A stretch of DNA of 29,202 bases from Candidatus Dojkabacteria bacterium (GCA_020429545.1 JAGQLF010000004.1:1-29202), one strand, 5' to 3'. Numbered from the stretch's first letter, positions 1 through 7,935 are shown. A program made the numbers and translations. Notes: generated by a model not told the origin, from the sequence alone.

Positions 1-11
1 ACACCCACGGA

Positions 12-46
12 TTCCAATAAATTGGAACCACCTCCCTCAAGGGAGG
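12..46. repeat. Two adjacent small hairpins downstream of the PIN gene
   Basis: Two inverted repeats lie just beyond the 3' end of the minus-strand PIN gene. TTCCAA pairs with TTGGAA at 12-27, and CCTCCC pairs with GGGAGG around a TCAA loop at 31-46. They could slow or end transcription of the toxin-antitoxin unit, but no T-run follows either stem on the minus strand, so an intrinsic terminator is not shown. They may simply be dispersed-repeat sequence, like other gaps in this window. Confidence 0.4.
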
Positions 47-52
47 AATATA

Positions 53-430
53 TTACTTTAGATCTACCAAAGTTACTCCTTCAATTCCTTCGAAGTCCTT
101 TTTTTTATCTGTTAAAACTTCCAGTGAATTTGTGATTGCAGCACCTGCTAATAAGCTTACAGCTAGAGTTTTCTCGTGCTCTCTAATAACTTTTGCAGCA
201 CTCTGAGCTATTTTTTCGTCTACAGATATAACTTCAAAATATTTATGAAGAAAATCTAATACCTCTTTTTCAAGTTCTGGATTTTGAAACGTTTGACTTG
301 AAAGTAACTCAACATATGTTGAAGACACTATTTGCATTTTATAGTTTTCGTAGGCTTTTGGAAGTAGACCTTTCCCTGTTTTTAGGTATTCTACTATTAT
401 TCCAATATCTACTAAAATTGTCTGCTTCAT
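53..430 (-). CDS. PIN-domain protein, VapC-like toxin, possibly catalytically impaired
   Basis: This 125-residue protein has the length and pattern of a VapC-type PIN ribonuclease. The N-terminal strand is ILVDIGIIVEYL with the first acidic residue at D8, a second acidic residue is E41 in YVELL, and the C-terminal strand ends in KKKDFEGIEGV with D112. The usual third metal-binding aspartate (family pattern LADALIAA) is replaced: the sequence reads LAVSLLAGAA, with V91 where D is expected. Known VapC proteins cleave tRNA or rRNA using Mg2+ held by these acidic residues, so catalysis may be weak or lost. The gene sits 24 bp downstream of a Phd-like antitoxin gene on the same strand, which supports a toxin-antitoxin pair. 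The ATG has no Shine-Dalgarno sequence, consistent with translation from the upstream gene's transcript. Family call fairly sure; activity uncertain. Confidence 0.75.
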   Translation of the reverse strand: MKQTILVDIGIIVEYLKTGKGLLPKAYENYKMQIVSSTYVELLSSQTFQNPELEKEVLDFLHKYFEVISVDEKIAQSAAKVIREHEKTLAVSLLAGAAITNSLEVLTDKKKDFEGIEGVTLVDLK

Positions 431-454
431 ATAGTTTATTAAGTTACAAATATA

Positions 455-868
455 TTACTGAATAGGTCTTAATAAGTTTTTTGTAAAATCTTTTTCGTCT
501 TTTGAATTTCTATCCCAAACTTTCAAATCGATATCAGACTCTGTTTTTGTTTCTTCAGTTGATTCTGGTTGTTCCATTGGTTCTGGGGATACAACTTCAG
601 GTTCTTCAACTTTCTCTTCTTTTGCAGGTTTAAATGTTTCTGCCACTTTTTTTATTACAGATTTTTTTTCTTCTTCAGGCTTTTCATCATCTTTCTCATC
701 AATCTTTAATGTTTCCATGATATCGACTTTTGTAATTCGATATTTAGGCTTATTGTAAGAAGTTAGAGTAACTTCACCAAACTCGTCAACTAATGCAAAA
801 ATATCTCCTGTCTTATTTTTTACTTCAGTTAAAGAGGCTATAATTTTTCCGTCTTTTCTCTTATGCAT
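455..868 (-). CDS. Phd/YefM-like antitoxin with long acidic C-terminal tail
   Basis: The first 50 or so residues match the Phd/YefM antitoxin fold: IIASLTEVKNKTGDIFALV, then GEVTLTSYNKPKYRITKV, equivalent to the family's 'S.te.r.n...il..v....v.it.ngkp.a.lv'. That part normally dimerises and binds the operator. Residues from about 57 to 137 are lysine- and glutamate-rich and then strongly acidic (repeated EE, EPE, ESTEETKTES). Most Phd proteins are only 70-90 residues, so the tail is unusually long; antitoxin tails usually wrap the toxin. The gene precedes the PIN gene on the same strand, and a consensus promoter lies just upstream, so the pair is probably one autoregulated operon. It could alternatively be a DNA-binding protein that has drifted from a toxin-antitoxin role. 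Confidence 0.65.
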   Translation of the reverse strand: MHKRKDGKIIASLTEVKNKTGDIFALVDEFGEVTLTSYNKPKYRITKVDIMETLKIDEKDDEKPEEEKKSVIKKVAETFKPAKEEKVEEPEVVSPEPMEQPESTEETKTESDIDLKVWDRNSKDEKDFTKNLLRPIQ

Positions 869-889
869 TGATCTAAACTAATTATTAAA

Positions 890-917
890 ATTATAGCTAA
901 ATTGTACATGATGTCAA
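890..917 (-). promoter_or_regulatory. Consensus sigma-70 promoter for the Phd/PIN operon
   Basis: On the minus strand a perfect TTGACA (912-917) is separated by 16 bp from a perfect TATAAT (890-895). The antitoxin ATG is at 868, giving a leader of roughly 15 nt. The -35 box overlaps the stop codon of the upstream FemX-like gene, so this small operon has its own start site inside the end of its neighbour. Confidence 0.8.
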
Positions 918-1960
918 TAGCCTTTCTGGTACTTGTCTACACGCTCATAGAAGTTGGTTAGCCAGTATTTTTTGCCAACAGGAAGGTCAGAAGCTGGCAT
1001 CCATCTTTGTTCGAATCCAGGAAATTTTTGCTTAAATCTAGTAATTCCTATCCAAGGATGATCAGGTTTATTTTCTGGAGCAATTCCCCAAAAATTGAAG
1101 AATTTATTATTTCTTCTTTGTGCTTCTTTTATTGCTTCCCAAATAACTCTGTATGGTCCTGGGATTTTGCTATATTCAGATAAAGATGCACCATAATGAT
1201 AAAAAGTCTGGCCTGCATAGTGAATAAAAATTCCACCAGCAATATATTTATTATCATGCTTTATTAAAACTAAACTTGCTAAATTGTCATTAGCAAAAGC
1301 ATCAAACTCGTTTTTTATATATTCAAAACTATAAGAAACCCATTTTTGTCTTTCAACTGTGTCTTCTAAAATCTTATAAAATTCTTCTAATTTAGATGAA
1401 TCAGAATAAATTTCTGGTTCTAAACTTTGATCTGTAATTGCTTTTTTAATTTCGTATCTATTTTTCTTTTTTGCTGAAGAGAGTAATTCTTCTTCATCTT
1501 TATCAATTGCCATTATCCAAGTGTCTAGAGCTTCAACATCAAACATTGGACTTTGTATTCTTTTGTGCGATTTAATATTTCTCTCACCAATAGAACCTTT
1601 TTCAACTAATGGGCTAATCCTTACAAACCAAGCACCCAAAGATTCAGCAAACTTTTTAAGAGCAAACATTGTGAAATCAACTAAAACTTTGTTATCCCAA
1701 TCAATTACTGGTCCGTTTCTAACATATAAATATTTACCTCTTTTAGCATCTATAAATACACATGCTGCAACTCCAACTAAACTATCTCCATTGTAAATTC
1801 CAAGTGCAAAACTTTTTTTATCTAAAGATTTTTGAAATTCAATCCACTCAAAAGATTGAACAAATGTTACAACTGGCACACCAGATTGGGTAGGAGGGTA
1901 GGAGTTTAGAAAATCATTCCATTCATCTTTATTTGTGCATTCTCTTAAATTGTAATTCAT
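914..1960 (-). CDS. FemX/FemAB-like peptidoglycan interpeptide-bridge aminoacyltransferase
   Basis: This 348-residue protein resembles the Fem family of tRNA-dependent aminoacyltransferases, which add amino acids to the peptide stem of lipid II in the cytoplasm. Visible family features are FVQSFEWIEFQKS near the N-terminus, a first GNAT-like half with LYVRNGPVIDW, a central stretch rich in Lys/Arg/Glu (SAKKKNRYEIKKA), the second half with AGGIFIHYAGQTFYHYGAS, and the C-terminal FFNFWGIAPENKPDHPWIGI followed by RFKQKFPG, which is very typical of FemAB proteins. Length fits FemX-type members (about 340 residues), which lack the long coiled-coil insert of FemA. The start overlaps the stop of the MurF-like gene (TAATG), indicating translational coupling. 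It ends in TGA, evidence that UGA is a true stop here. The amino acid transferred cannot be read from sequence. Confidence 0.85.
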   Translation of the reverse strand: MNYNLRECTNKDEWNDFLNSYPPTQSGVPVVTFVQSFEWIEFQKSLDKKSFALGIYNGDSLVGVAACVFIDAKRGKYLYVRNGPVIDWDNKVLVDFTMFALKKFAESLGAWFVRISPLVEKGSIGERNIKSHKRIQSPMFDVEALDTWIMAIDKDEEELLSSAKKKNRYEIKKAITDQSLEPEIYSDSSKLEEFYKILEDTVERQKWVSYSFEYIKNEFDAFANDNLASLVLIKHDNKYIAGGIFIHYAGQTFYHYGASLSEYSKIPGPYRVIWEAIKEAQRRNNKFFNFWGIAPENKPDHPWIGITRFKQKFPGFEQRWMPASDLPVGKKYWLTNFYERVDKYQKGY

Positions 1961-3732
1961 TATGCTTTGTCACTAACTATTGCTTTAATTACTTCTGGAT
2001 GTAGTCTACCTTCAAGTAAAACGATATCACCTTCGCTAACTTGCTCTCTAAAATAGTAAATAATATCTTGATATTTCTTTACATTAAAAATCTCAACATT
2101 CAAATTATCTTGTCTAGCTAATTTAGCAAGTAACGGATCAGTTGTTACCAAAACATCAATATGTTTTTTAAGCTCATGAACTAGATTTTTGTATACTGCT
2201 TTTTTCTCTCTTCCAAGCTCGTAGATGCCTTTAGTAATTACAATTCTTTTTTTTAATTTTTGATTCTTCTTAAGATGATTCATGTATTCAACTGCCGCGA
2301 CAAATCCTTTATAGGATGAATTATAAGAATCGTTTAGAACAACTGTATTATTATCTCCAGTTTCGTAAGTTAATCTTGGTAGCTCTAAATCAATATCGTT
2401 TAGCACTTCAGAAATCTCTGAATAAGTCATACCTAAATGGTTGCTTGCAGCAACACAGATCAAAATATTATTTACCAAATGCTTGCCTGCGTGCTTTAGG
2501 CTATATTTTTCAGAAACATCATTATCATTTAAAACAAAAGTTATCTTACTTTCAGTTTCTTTAATGTCATCTGCAAAAATATGTTTAAGTTTTGGATTCT
2601 CCATTAATTCTAGAACTTTTCGATTACTAAATTCGCTACTCACTAAAACAGTTTGTTTATTTAACTCTTCTGCTACAGCTCTACAATGTGTTGAATCCCC
2701 ATTTAAAATTGCAAGTCCATCGTTTTTCATAAACCTAACCATTTCAGATTTTGCAATTCTTAAATTCGCATACCCACCAAATAATCCTAAATGCTGAGTA
2801 TCAATATCGGTAATAATTCCAATATCTGGTGTAAAGTGGCTAACCATTTTGCCTATTTCTCCTAATCTATATGCACCCATTTCAGCAATAAATATTTCGG
2901 TATCTTCTTTTATTTCTGACAAAATAGATAAAGCAACTCCAACATCCGTATTATAGTTTTCTGGAGTTCTTTCAGCTTTATATTTCTTTTTTAATATTTG
3001 ATAAAGAATTTCTTTAGTTGTAGATTTTCCTTGGCTTCCGGTTATTCCAATTATTGTTAGAGGATTTTTTCTATTTCTTAATTTAACTTCAGCTTTTTTT
3101 ATAATCAAAGCTCTTTTTATATATGCAAGTGGCCAAGTTAAAATTACTCCAATTGGAACAATGAAAGGACTAGCTAAATCTAAAAACAGAGCAAACATTG
3201 TAAGTAACCCAAATAGTACATATACATCAGGATAAACTCCAGTCTCAGCGCTTGAGTAGATATTGGCAATAATTCCATTTGAAGTTGATATACCGTCCTC
3301 TGCCAAATCTAATAGTGCAATAAAGGGAGTAGTAATAATAGCTGGGATGAGGATTATCAATGCTAGTAAAATAAGTATAATTAGTATATTCCGTATATTT
3401 TTAAGGCTAGGTTTAATTACATCTTTATTAATTACATCTGCTACAAAATCAAAAGCTTCAAATGTGAATAAAACAAAGCTGGTTACAATTCCAAATGCTG
3501 CTAGAATTGGTTCAGTAAATAGTAAAGATACGAGAGAAAAGAGAATAAACTTTGCAGTAATCATAGTATAGCTTCTATTTTGTTCGCTATGATCCCACCT
3601 TATATGTGTCCAGAATCTATCCCAACGGTATTCTTTTAATTGCCAAAAATAAATATCCCATAGGTACTTTTTCAAAAGTACAATAACTACTGGTGTCCAA
3701 AAAATTGTTACTAGAGATATTAACTCTATCAT
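1960..3732 (-). CDS. MurF-like Mur ligase with N-terminal membrane domain
   Basis: Residues from about 228 onward form a Mur ligase. There is a P-loop GITGSQGKSTTKE (lysine 236), ENYNTDVGVALSILSE, EMGAYRLGEIGKM, an HLGLFGGYANLRIAKSEM stretch, and a C-terminal domain with LNDSYNSSYKGFVAAV. The EMGA..GEI and DSYN motifs point to MurF, which joins D-Ala-D-Ala to the UDP-MurNAc-tripeptide. The first 205 residues hold about four hydrophobic segments (near 5-22, 60-95, 113-141 and 170-204), which ordinary MurF (about 450 residues, soluble) lacks. The enzyme is therefore probably tethered to the membrane. It overlaps the hydrolase gene (ATGA) and the FemX-like gene (TAATG), forming a three-gene wall-precursor operon. 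Exact substrate is inferred from motifs only. Confidence 0.82.
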   Translation of the reverse strand: MIELISLVTIFWTPVVIVLLKKYLWDIYFWQLKEYRWDRFWTHIRWDHSEQNRSYTMITAKFILFSLVSLLFTEPILAAFGIVTSFVLFTFEAFDFVADVINKDVIKPSLKNIRNILIILILLALIILIPAIITTPFIALLDLAEDGISTSNGIIANIYSSAETGVYPDVYVLFGLLTMFALFLDLASPFIVPIGVILTWPLAYIKRALIIKKAEVKLRNRKNPLTIIGITGSQGKSTTKEILYQILKKKYKAERTPENYNTDVGVALSILSEIKEDTEIFIAEMGAYRLGEIGKMVSHFTPDIGIITDIDTQHLGLFGGYANLRIAKSEMVRFMKNDGLAILNGDSTHCRAVAEELNKQTVLVSSEFSNRKVLELMENPKLKHIFADDIKETESKITFVLNDNDVSEKYSLKHAGKHLVNNILICVAASNHLGMTYSEISEVLNDIDLELPRLTYETGDNNTVVLNDSYNSSYKGFVAAVEYMNHLKKNQKLKKRIVITKGIYELGREKKAVYKNLVHELKKHIDVLVTTDPLLAKLARQDNLNVEIFNVKKYQDIIYYFREQVSEGDIVLLEGRLHPEVIKAIVSDKA

Positions 3733-4442
3733 TTTGTATTATTTAAAATTATTTCAGCAACTTCATTAGGGCTTTTTAGTGGAACTCCATGAGTACCATC
3801 TATAACAAAGAGTTTTGAGTTCTTTATTCCTTCGTTTAACTTTTTGCCCATCCAAAGAGGAGTTACTTTATCATCTTTTCCCCATATTATTATTGTAGGA
3901 ATAGAAATGTTTTGCAACTTTGAATCGTAATGCTGTTCATTAAAAATCTTAAAGCTTTCTCTAATCATTCCAGAAGTTTTTGCGTAATCTACTTCTCTGA
4001 TAATGAATCTGTATACAAATTTTTTTATAAGTTGCCCAATATCACTATTTAAAAGTGGGTTGAAAATTGTAGAAAGAAATTTAAAGATATTTTTCTTTAA
4101 CGAATTCTTTGGTTTAATTCCATTTGAATCAATTAAAATTATTTCGTTAGGTTTTAAAATTCCGCTTGTTACTGCTTCCAAAATTATTTTTCCACCAAAT
4201 GAATGTCCTAGTAAAGTATACTCTTCAATCATATTGCTTTTAAGGTATTTATCTAGCCAAGTTGCATAATTTCTCATCTCCCAAGGGAAATCCATAGATG
4301 GTGTTGTACCATGGCCTGGCATTTCTAAAACATGGCAAACATATTTTTCTTCAAGTTTTGAAGAAAGCTCTGCAAGGCTGTTTTTACTGCCTCCCCATCC
4401 GTGGAGTAAGATTAATTGTGGTTTTGTTAAACTGTTTATCAT
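3729..4442 (-). CDS. Alpha/beta-hydrolase fold protein
   Basis: This 237-residue protein has the canonical order of an alpha/beta hydrolase: the oxyanion-hole motif LLHGWGGS (residues 12-19), a nucleophile elbow GHSFGG with Ser81, the acid in WGKDDKVTP (Asp190/191) and the histidine in DGTHGVP (His218). The cap region around 110-165 is rich in hydrophobic and basic residues and may sit at the membrane. It is the first gene of the operon with the MurF-like and FemX-like genes; its TGA stop overlaps the next ATG. This position suggests a role in envelope metabolism, but the substrate cannot be inferred; esterase, thioesterase and peptidase activities are all possible. No signal peptide is visible, so it is probably cytoplasmic. 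Confidence 0.82.
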   Translation of the reverse strand: MINSLTKPQLILLHGWGGSKNSLAELSSKLEEKYVCHVLEMPGHGTTPSMDFPWEMRNYATWLDKYLKSNMIEEYTLLGHSFGGKIILEAVTSGILKPNEIILIDSNGIKPKNSLKKNIFKFLSTIFNPLLNSDIGQLIKKFVYRFIIREVDYAKTSGMIRESFKIFNEQHYDSKLQNISIPTIIIWGKDDKVTPLWMGKKLNEGIKNSKLFVIDGTHGVPLKSPNEVAEIILNNTK

Positions 4443-4470
4443 TGTTTTATATATACTTACAGACTATACT
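4442..4470 (+). promoter_or_regulatory. Putative promoter of the small membrane protein gene
   Basis: TTGTTT (4442-4447) and TATACT (4465-4470) are separated by 17 bp, with the ATG 22 bp downstream of the -10 box. The 50-bp gap is divergent, so it should also hold the minus-strand promoter of the hydrolase-MurF-FemX operon. A TATAGT on the other strand (4463-4468) is a weak candidate for that. Confidence 0.5.
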
Positions 4471-4492
4471 AAATTAAGTACAAAAACATAGC

Positions 4493-4834
4493 ATGGATCA
4501 AGAATTAATTTTAAACACAATATTAATATTATCAATAAGTATTTCTATTCTTATTTTGACATACTTTTTAGTAAGATTATTAATTTCTTTAAAGAAATTG
4601 GTTGATGAATCTACAAAAGTTGTTAAGGATACTTCTGAAATAACTGACACTGTTGCCGCAGGAGTTAGATCAGTTAAAGCTGGGTTCGAAGTCAATAGTA
4701 TTGCTATGTCAGCATTGCGAGTGATTAGTCAGGCTGGAATTCTTAGCTATATTAAAGATTTGATGTCTAGCAGAAAAAAGAAAAAGAATAAAAAGAAATC
4801 TAAAACTGCTGAAAATCTGGAAGAGAGTCTGTAG
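4493..4834 (+). CDS. Small single-pass membrane protein with basic tail
   Basis: This 113-residue protein has one strongly hydrophobic segment near the N-terminus (about residues 7-32, ILNTILILSISISILILTYF onward). An amphipathic helical region follows (LVDESTKVVKDTSEITDTVAAGV), which could form a coiled coil, and the tail is lysine-rich (SRKKKKNKKKSK). The layout resembles DUF948-like membrane proteins, but I do not recognise a specific family. It precedes rpsO by 57 bp, and rpsO has its own promoter, so the two need not be co-transcribed. Function unknown. Confidence 0.6.
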   Translation: MDQELILNTILILSISISILILTYFLVRLLISLKKLVDESTKVVKDTSEITDTVAAGVRSVKAGFEVNSIAMSALRVISQAGILSYIKDLMSSRKKKKNKKKSKTAENLEESL

Positions 4835-4837
4835 GCG

Positions 4838-4866
4838 TTGCAGATTTAGCATTTTTCCTATATAAT
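4838..4866 (+). promoter_or_regulatory. Promoter of rpsO
   Basis: TTGCAG (4838-4843), 17 bp, then a perfect TATAAT (4861-4866). The rpsO ATG follows 25 bp after the -10 box, so the leader would be about 18-20 nt. It starts at the stop of the upstream gene. No Shine-Dalgarno sequence is present in the leader. Confidence 0.75.
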
Positions 4867-4891
4867 TACTAAAGAATTTTATTAATAAATT

Positions 4892-5182
4892 ATGGCAAGT
4901 AAAAAGTCAAGATTTGCGCAAGATAAAGACGCAAAGGCAAAAATAGTAAAGGAATTTGGACTTCATGAGAATGATTCAGGATCACCAATGGTTCAAATTG
5001 CTTTAATGACTGAAAGAATAAACTACCTTTCAGATCACCTAAAGTCTAATAAGAAAGATAATCACTCAAGAAGAGGATTATTAAAACTTGTTGGCGCAAG
5101 AAGAAGAATGATTAAATATCTTCAAAGAACTGACTCAGACGCAAGTGGAGTTGAAAAATTCTTAAAGAAATTAGGTCTTTAA
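4892..5182 (+). CDS. rpsO: 30S ribosomal protein S15
   Basis: The 96-residue product matches S15 in length and in its conserved core: a G-S-P-x-x-Q-I-A motif in DSGSPMVQIALMTERINYLS, LKSNKKDNHSRRGLLKLVGAR with the 16S-binding HSRRGL block, then RRRMIKYLQ. S15 binds the central domain of 16S rRNA early in 30S assembly. The N-terminus carries about ten extra residues (MASKKSRFAQDKD) compared with the E. coli protein. The gene has its own promoter and is followed by a strong terminator, so it is a monocistronic unit. Its usual neighbour pnp is absent here. Confidence 0.97.
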   Translation: MASKKSRFAQDKDAKAKIVKEFGLHENDSGSPMVQIALMTERINYLSDHLKSNKKDNHSRRGLLKLVGARRRMIKYLQRTDSDASGVEKFLKKLGL

Positions 5183-5200
5183 TTTCTCTGATATTTAAAT

Positions 5201-5233
5201 AAAAGGCATCCCAAATAAGGGATGCTTTCTTGT
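5201..5233 (+). terminator. Intrinsic terminator of rpsO
   Basis: GCATCCC (5206-5212) pairs with GGGATGC (5219-5225) around a six-base AT loop, flanked by A-rich sequence upstream and a T-rich run (TTTCTTGTTTT) downstream. It begins about 20 bp after the rpsO stop. Confidence 0.88.
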
Positions 5234-5247
5234 TTTCTCTATTTAAC

Positions 5248-5322
5248 TAGCCCCACCCCCCAGCCCTCCCCTTTAATCAAAGGGTGGAGGGGTTTAGATT
5301 GGTTGAAGGGGTATGAACAGCT
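5248..5322. repeat. C/G-rich dispersed-type intergenic repeat
   Basis: This stretch stands out in an AT-rich window: runs of CCCCACCCCCC, then an imperfect inverted repeat in which CCCTTT pairs with AAAGGG around an AATC loop, extended by CCCT and GGAGGG with small bulges. From memory it resembles CCCTCCCC...AAGGGGAGGG-type intergenic elements found across many bacterial genomes. It separates the rpsO terminator from the ftsQ-like gene. Confidence 0.5.
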
Positions 5323-5347
5323 TTCGGCCTCATGTAGAATATAATCA

Positions 5348-6421
5348 ATGAGGATTCCATTTCTAAAGAAAAAAGTAACAAATGAACGCCAAAGATATGG
5401 TGCAAATTCTCATAAACACTTAAGATCATCAAAACCAGGCCCAAAGTTATCACGTATTTTTAAACTACCTAATATCAAATTCGCAAAGTATAGATTTAGA
5501 TTCTCATCATTAATTTATATATCTATTTCAATAGCTATAGGAGCAATTTGTTACATTTTATTTTTTTCCGGCGTATTCTCGGTAAAAAATATTATACTTT
5601 CGACCGATATTACGGATATAAACGATAGTTTAAAAAGATCATATCTAAACAAAAACATTTTTCTTGTCTCAATTCCGGAAGTTGAAAGTTACGTAAAAGA
5701 AAGTGTTAAATATTCTAAAGAAATATTCATAAGAAAAATTTATCCAGATAGTTTGGAAGTAAGGGTAAATGAGGTGCAACCCAAATTCCTTTATCTCGAT
5801 TTTCATCAGTATGCGTTGTTTGATGAAGAAAATAATGTAATAGAACTTGAGGCAATACCAATGTCTCTGGAGTTTAGCGCTGAAGAAAATAAATATCTGA
5901 GTGGAGAATTAGATACTGACTCTTTATTTATCCAAGAGCGATATTTTGAATCTTTAGAGGAAGAGGAGATATCTGATTTTAATTGGGATGAGGTACCTTT
6001 AGAGATAAAGCAAAGAATATTTCAAGAAATAAAAACTCAAGTGGATCAAAAAATACAAAATTATTTTTCATCTCAAGTTGAACTTTTAAACACACAGGTA
6101 GGTAGTTTACCGATTATAAAGTTCTATGGTTACCTTAATGCAGATGAAATTATATTTGGAACAGATTTAATTTCTCAAAGTTTAAAATTAAAAGAAAAAT
6201 TATTTGAGATTACAAATTATGAGATAACAAATGTTACATGGAAAAATGAGTTTAGGGCTGAGGTTGTGTTACCAGACTCAAAAACTATGATTTTTGGACA
6301 AGTACCTAATTTTAGTATTGCGGATCAGATTGAAGCCTTTAAAATATTATTTAACAGTAAACAATATTCTCAAGAAAGTGTTTTTGATCTTAGATCAACC
6401 AATTTTAGCGGGCGTAAATAA
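5348..6421 (+). CDS. ftsQ: FtsQ/DivIB-like cell-division protein
   Basis: The 357-residue protein has a basic cytoplasmic N-terminus, one membrane segment at about 52-74, then a POTRA-like domain (about 75-145) that begins FSVKNIILS and ends with IYPDSLEVRVNEVQP, the typical FtsQ/DivIB strand. FtsQ recruits and activates later divisome proteins at the septum. Position directly before ftsA and ftsZ matches the dcw cluster and supports the call. Between about 165 and 245 there is an acidic, probably helical insertion (LEEEEISDF, then EIKTQVDQKIQNYF) not usual for the family; the beta domain resumes at LPIIKFYGYLN. A TATAAT (5340-5345) and a TAGAAT (5335-5340) lie so close to the ATG that the mRNA may be leaderless or start elsewhere. 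Assignment rests on topology, one motif and context. Confidence 0.78.
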   Translation: MRIPFLKKKVTNERQRYGANSHKHLRSSKPGPKLSRIFKLPNIKFAKYRFRFSSLIYISISIAIGAICYILFFSGVFSVKNIILSTDITDINDSLKRSYLNKNIFLVSIPEVESYVKESVKYSKEIFIRKIYPDSLEVRVNEVQPKFLYLDFHQYALFDEENNVIELEAIPMSLEFSAEENKYLSGELDTDSLFIQERYFESLEEEEISDFNWDEVPLEIKQRIFQEIKTQVDQKIQNYFSSQVELLNTQVGSLPIIKFYGYLNADEIIFGTDLISQSLKLKEKLFEITNYEITNVTWKNEFRAEVVLPDSKTMIFGQVPNFSIADQIEAFKILFNSKQYSQESVFDLRSTNFSGRK

Positions 6422-6501
6422 ATTAGTTGTGTGCTAATATAGTGCCGGTTTTAGAATATAGTACTGAAAGAGCATTACTCAGAACAGCTATTACTATTGC
6501 G

Positions 6502-6522
6502 TTACAATCTGAATGATTGTAA
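6502..6522. repeat. Hairpin upstream of ftsA
   Basis: TTACAATC (6502-6509) pairs perfectly with GATTGTAA (6515-6522) around a five-base loop, 38 bp before the ftsA ATG. No T-run follows, so it is more likely an operator-like or RNA structure than a terminator. Role unknown. Confidence 0.5.
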
Positions 6523-6560
6523 ACTTTAAGCAATTACTTTATATGTACAATTAAACTGAA

Positions 6561-7817
6561 ATGTCTAACATAATTACAGCAATCGACATTGGATCACACA
6601 AAGTGAGCGCGGTCGTAACAGTCGTTGATGAGAGCGGAAAAGCCAAAGTAATCGGCGAATCTTCACATCCATCATACGGAATAAAAAAAGGTGAAATAAC
6701 TGGGATCGAAGAAGCTATTAATTCTATTGCTTCAGCACTAAACGGTGCAGAACGAATGGCAGGATTAACTGTTTCATCAGCGTATGTCTCAATAAATGGG
6801 AAAAATATTATTTCTAATAATAATAAAGGAGTTGTAGCAATCTCAGATTCTGAAATTTTAGAAGAAGATGTGATTAGGTCTTTAGAACAGGCTAGAACAG
6901 TGGCAATCCCTCAAGCTAGAGAAATTATACATTTAATCCCAAGAGAATTTATTGTCGATCAACAAACAGGAATAAAAAATCCTGTAGGAATGACTGGAAC
7001 AAGATTAGAAGTTGATGCACATATTATATCTGCACCATCAACAGCTATTCATAATATAGAACGGTGTGTACAGAGTATTGGTTTAAAAATTGATGACATT
7101 GTATTTAGTGGCTGGGCTTCATCACATTCTGTATTAACTCCAACAGAAAAAGAACTGGGTGTCTTATTATTAGATGTAGGTGGAGGAACAACAACAATTA
7201 CAACTTTTGTTGAAGATGCTGTTGCATATAGTTCATGTATTCCTTTCGGTGGAAGTAATGTTACAAGAGATTTAGCAGCAGGACTCCGATTATTTTCATT
7301 GGATGATGCAGAAAAAGTAAAAGTAAACGCTAATGAATTGTTTAGAAAAGCGGCAATGAATAAGAAGAAAGAGAATACAGATGTAATAGAGATTGAAGAA
7401 CTAGGTATTGAAGGTGCAAAAACAATGTCTAAGAAATTATTCTTAGAAATTATGACAGATAGAATTGAGGAGATTTTTAAGTTGGTTGTTGAAAATATTG
7501 AGCAAGCAGGAAACGATGCAAAACTACCTGCTGGCGTTGTTATAACAGGTGGATCTGCAAGTCTTCCAGAGATTACTAATATTGCAAGTAAGGTGTTTGG
7601 TGTACCTGCAAGAGTTGGTTCTCCAAGAGGGCTAGAAGGTTTAACAGATAGTATCTCTTCTCCAGCTTATGCAACACTGCAAGGACTTGTTCAGCATGGC
7701 TTACAAGACGATCATGTTTCAAGTTCAGGATCAAGATTCCAAAAAAGTGGAGGAATAAAATCTGGTGCTGGAATGGCAGACAAAGTAATAGGATTTTTGA
7801 AAAACTTACTTCCATAA
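6561..7817 (+). CDS. ftsA: Cell-division protein FtsA
   Basis: This 418-residue actin-like ATPase links FtsZ filaments to the membrane. Visible features are the phosphate-1 motif AIDIGSHKVSAVV at the N-terminus, the 1C (SHS2) domain region with SSAYVSINGKNI and IPREFIVD, the phosphate-2 motif LLLDVGGGTTTI, an adenosine motif VVITGGSASLPEI, and a C-terminal amphipathic helix ADKVIGFLKNLLP that serves as the membrane anchor. Length and ends are complete. It lies between ftsQ-like and ftsZ genes. A TACAAT box (6546-6551) is 10 bp from the ATG, which would give a near-leaderless transcript, but no good -35 accompanies it. Confidence 0.95.
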   Translation: MSNIITAIDIGSHKVSAVVTVVDESGKAKVIGESSHPSYGIKKGEITGIEEAINSIASALNGAERMAGLTVSSAYVSINGKNIISNNNKGVVAISDSEILEEDVIRSLEQARTVAIPQAREIIHLIPREFIVDQQTGIKNPVGMTGTRLEVDAHIISAPSTAIHNIERCVQSIGLKIDDIVFSGWASSHSVLTPTEKELGVLLLDVGGGTTTITTFVEDAVAYSSCIPFGGSNVTRDLAAGLRLFSLDDAEKVKVNANELFRKAAMNKKKENTDVIEIEELGIEGAKTMSKKLFLEIMTDRIEEIFKLVVENIEQAGNDAKLPAGVVITGGSASLPEITNIASKVFGVPARVGSPRGLEGLTDSISSPAYATLQGLVQHGLQDDHVSSSGSRFQKSGGIKSGAGMADKVIGFLKNLLP

Positions 7818-7827
7818 CGAATACAAT

Positions 7828-7855
7828 AGTTGTACAGTGGCCATACAGTTGTACA
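7828..7855. repeat. 9-bp direct repeat after ftsA
   Basis: AGTTGTACA occurs at 7828-7836 and again at 7847-7855, 19 bp apart start to start, directly downstream of the ftsA stop. It could be a binding site pair or chance in AT-rich DNA. Confidence 0.3.
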
Positions 7856-7935
7856 TCAAAATATTCTTCAGCTATCAAGTATTATCAGATATAGTAATTG
7901 GTTGTTATTTGTAGTTATTAATTGTGTAAATAATT

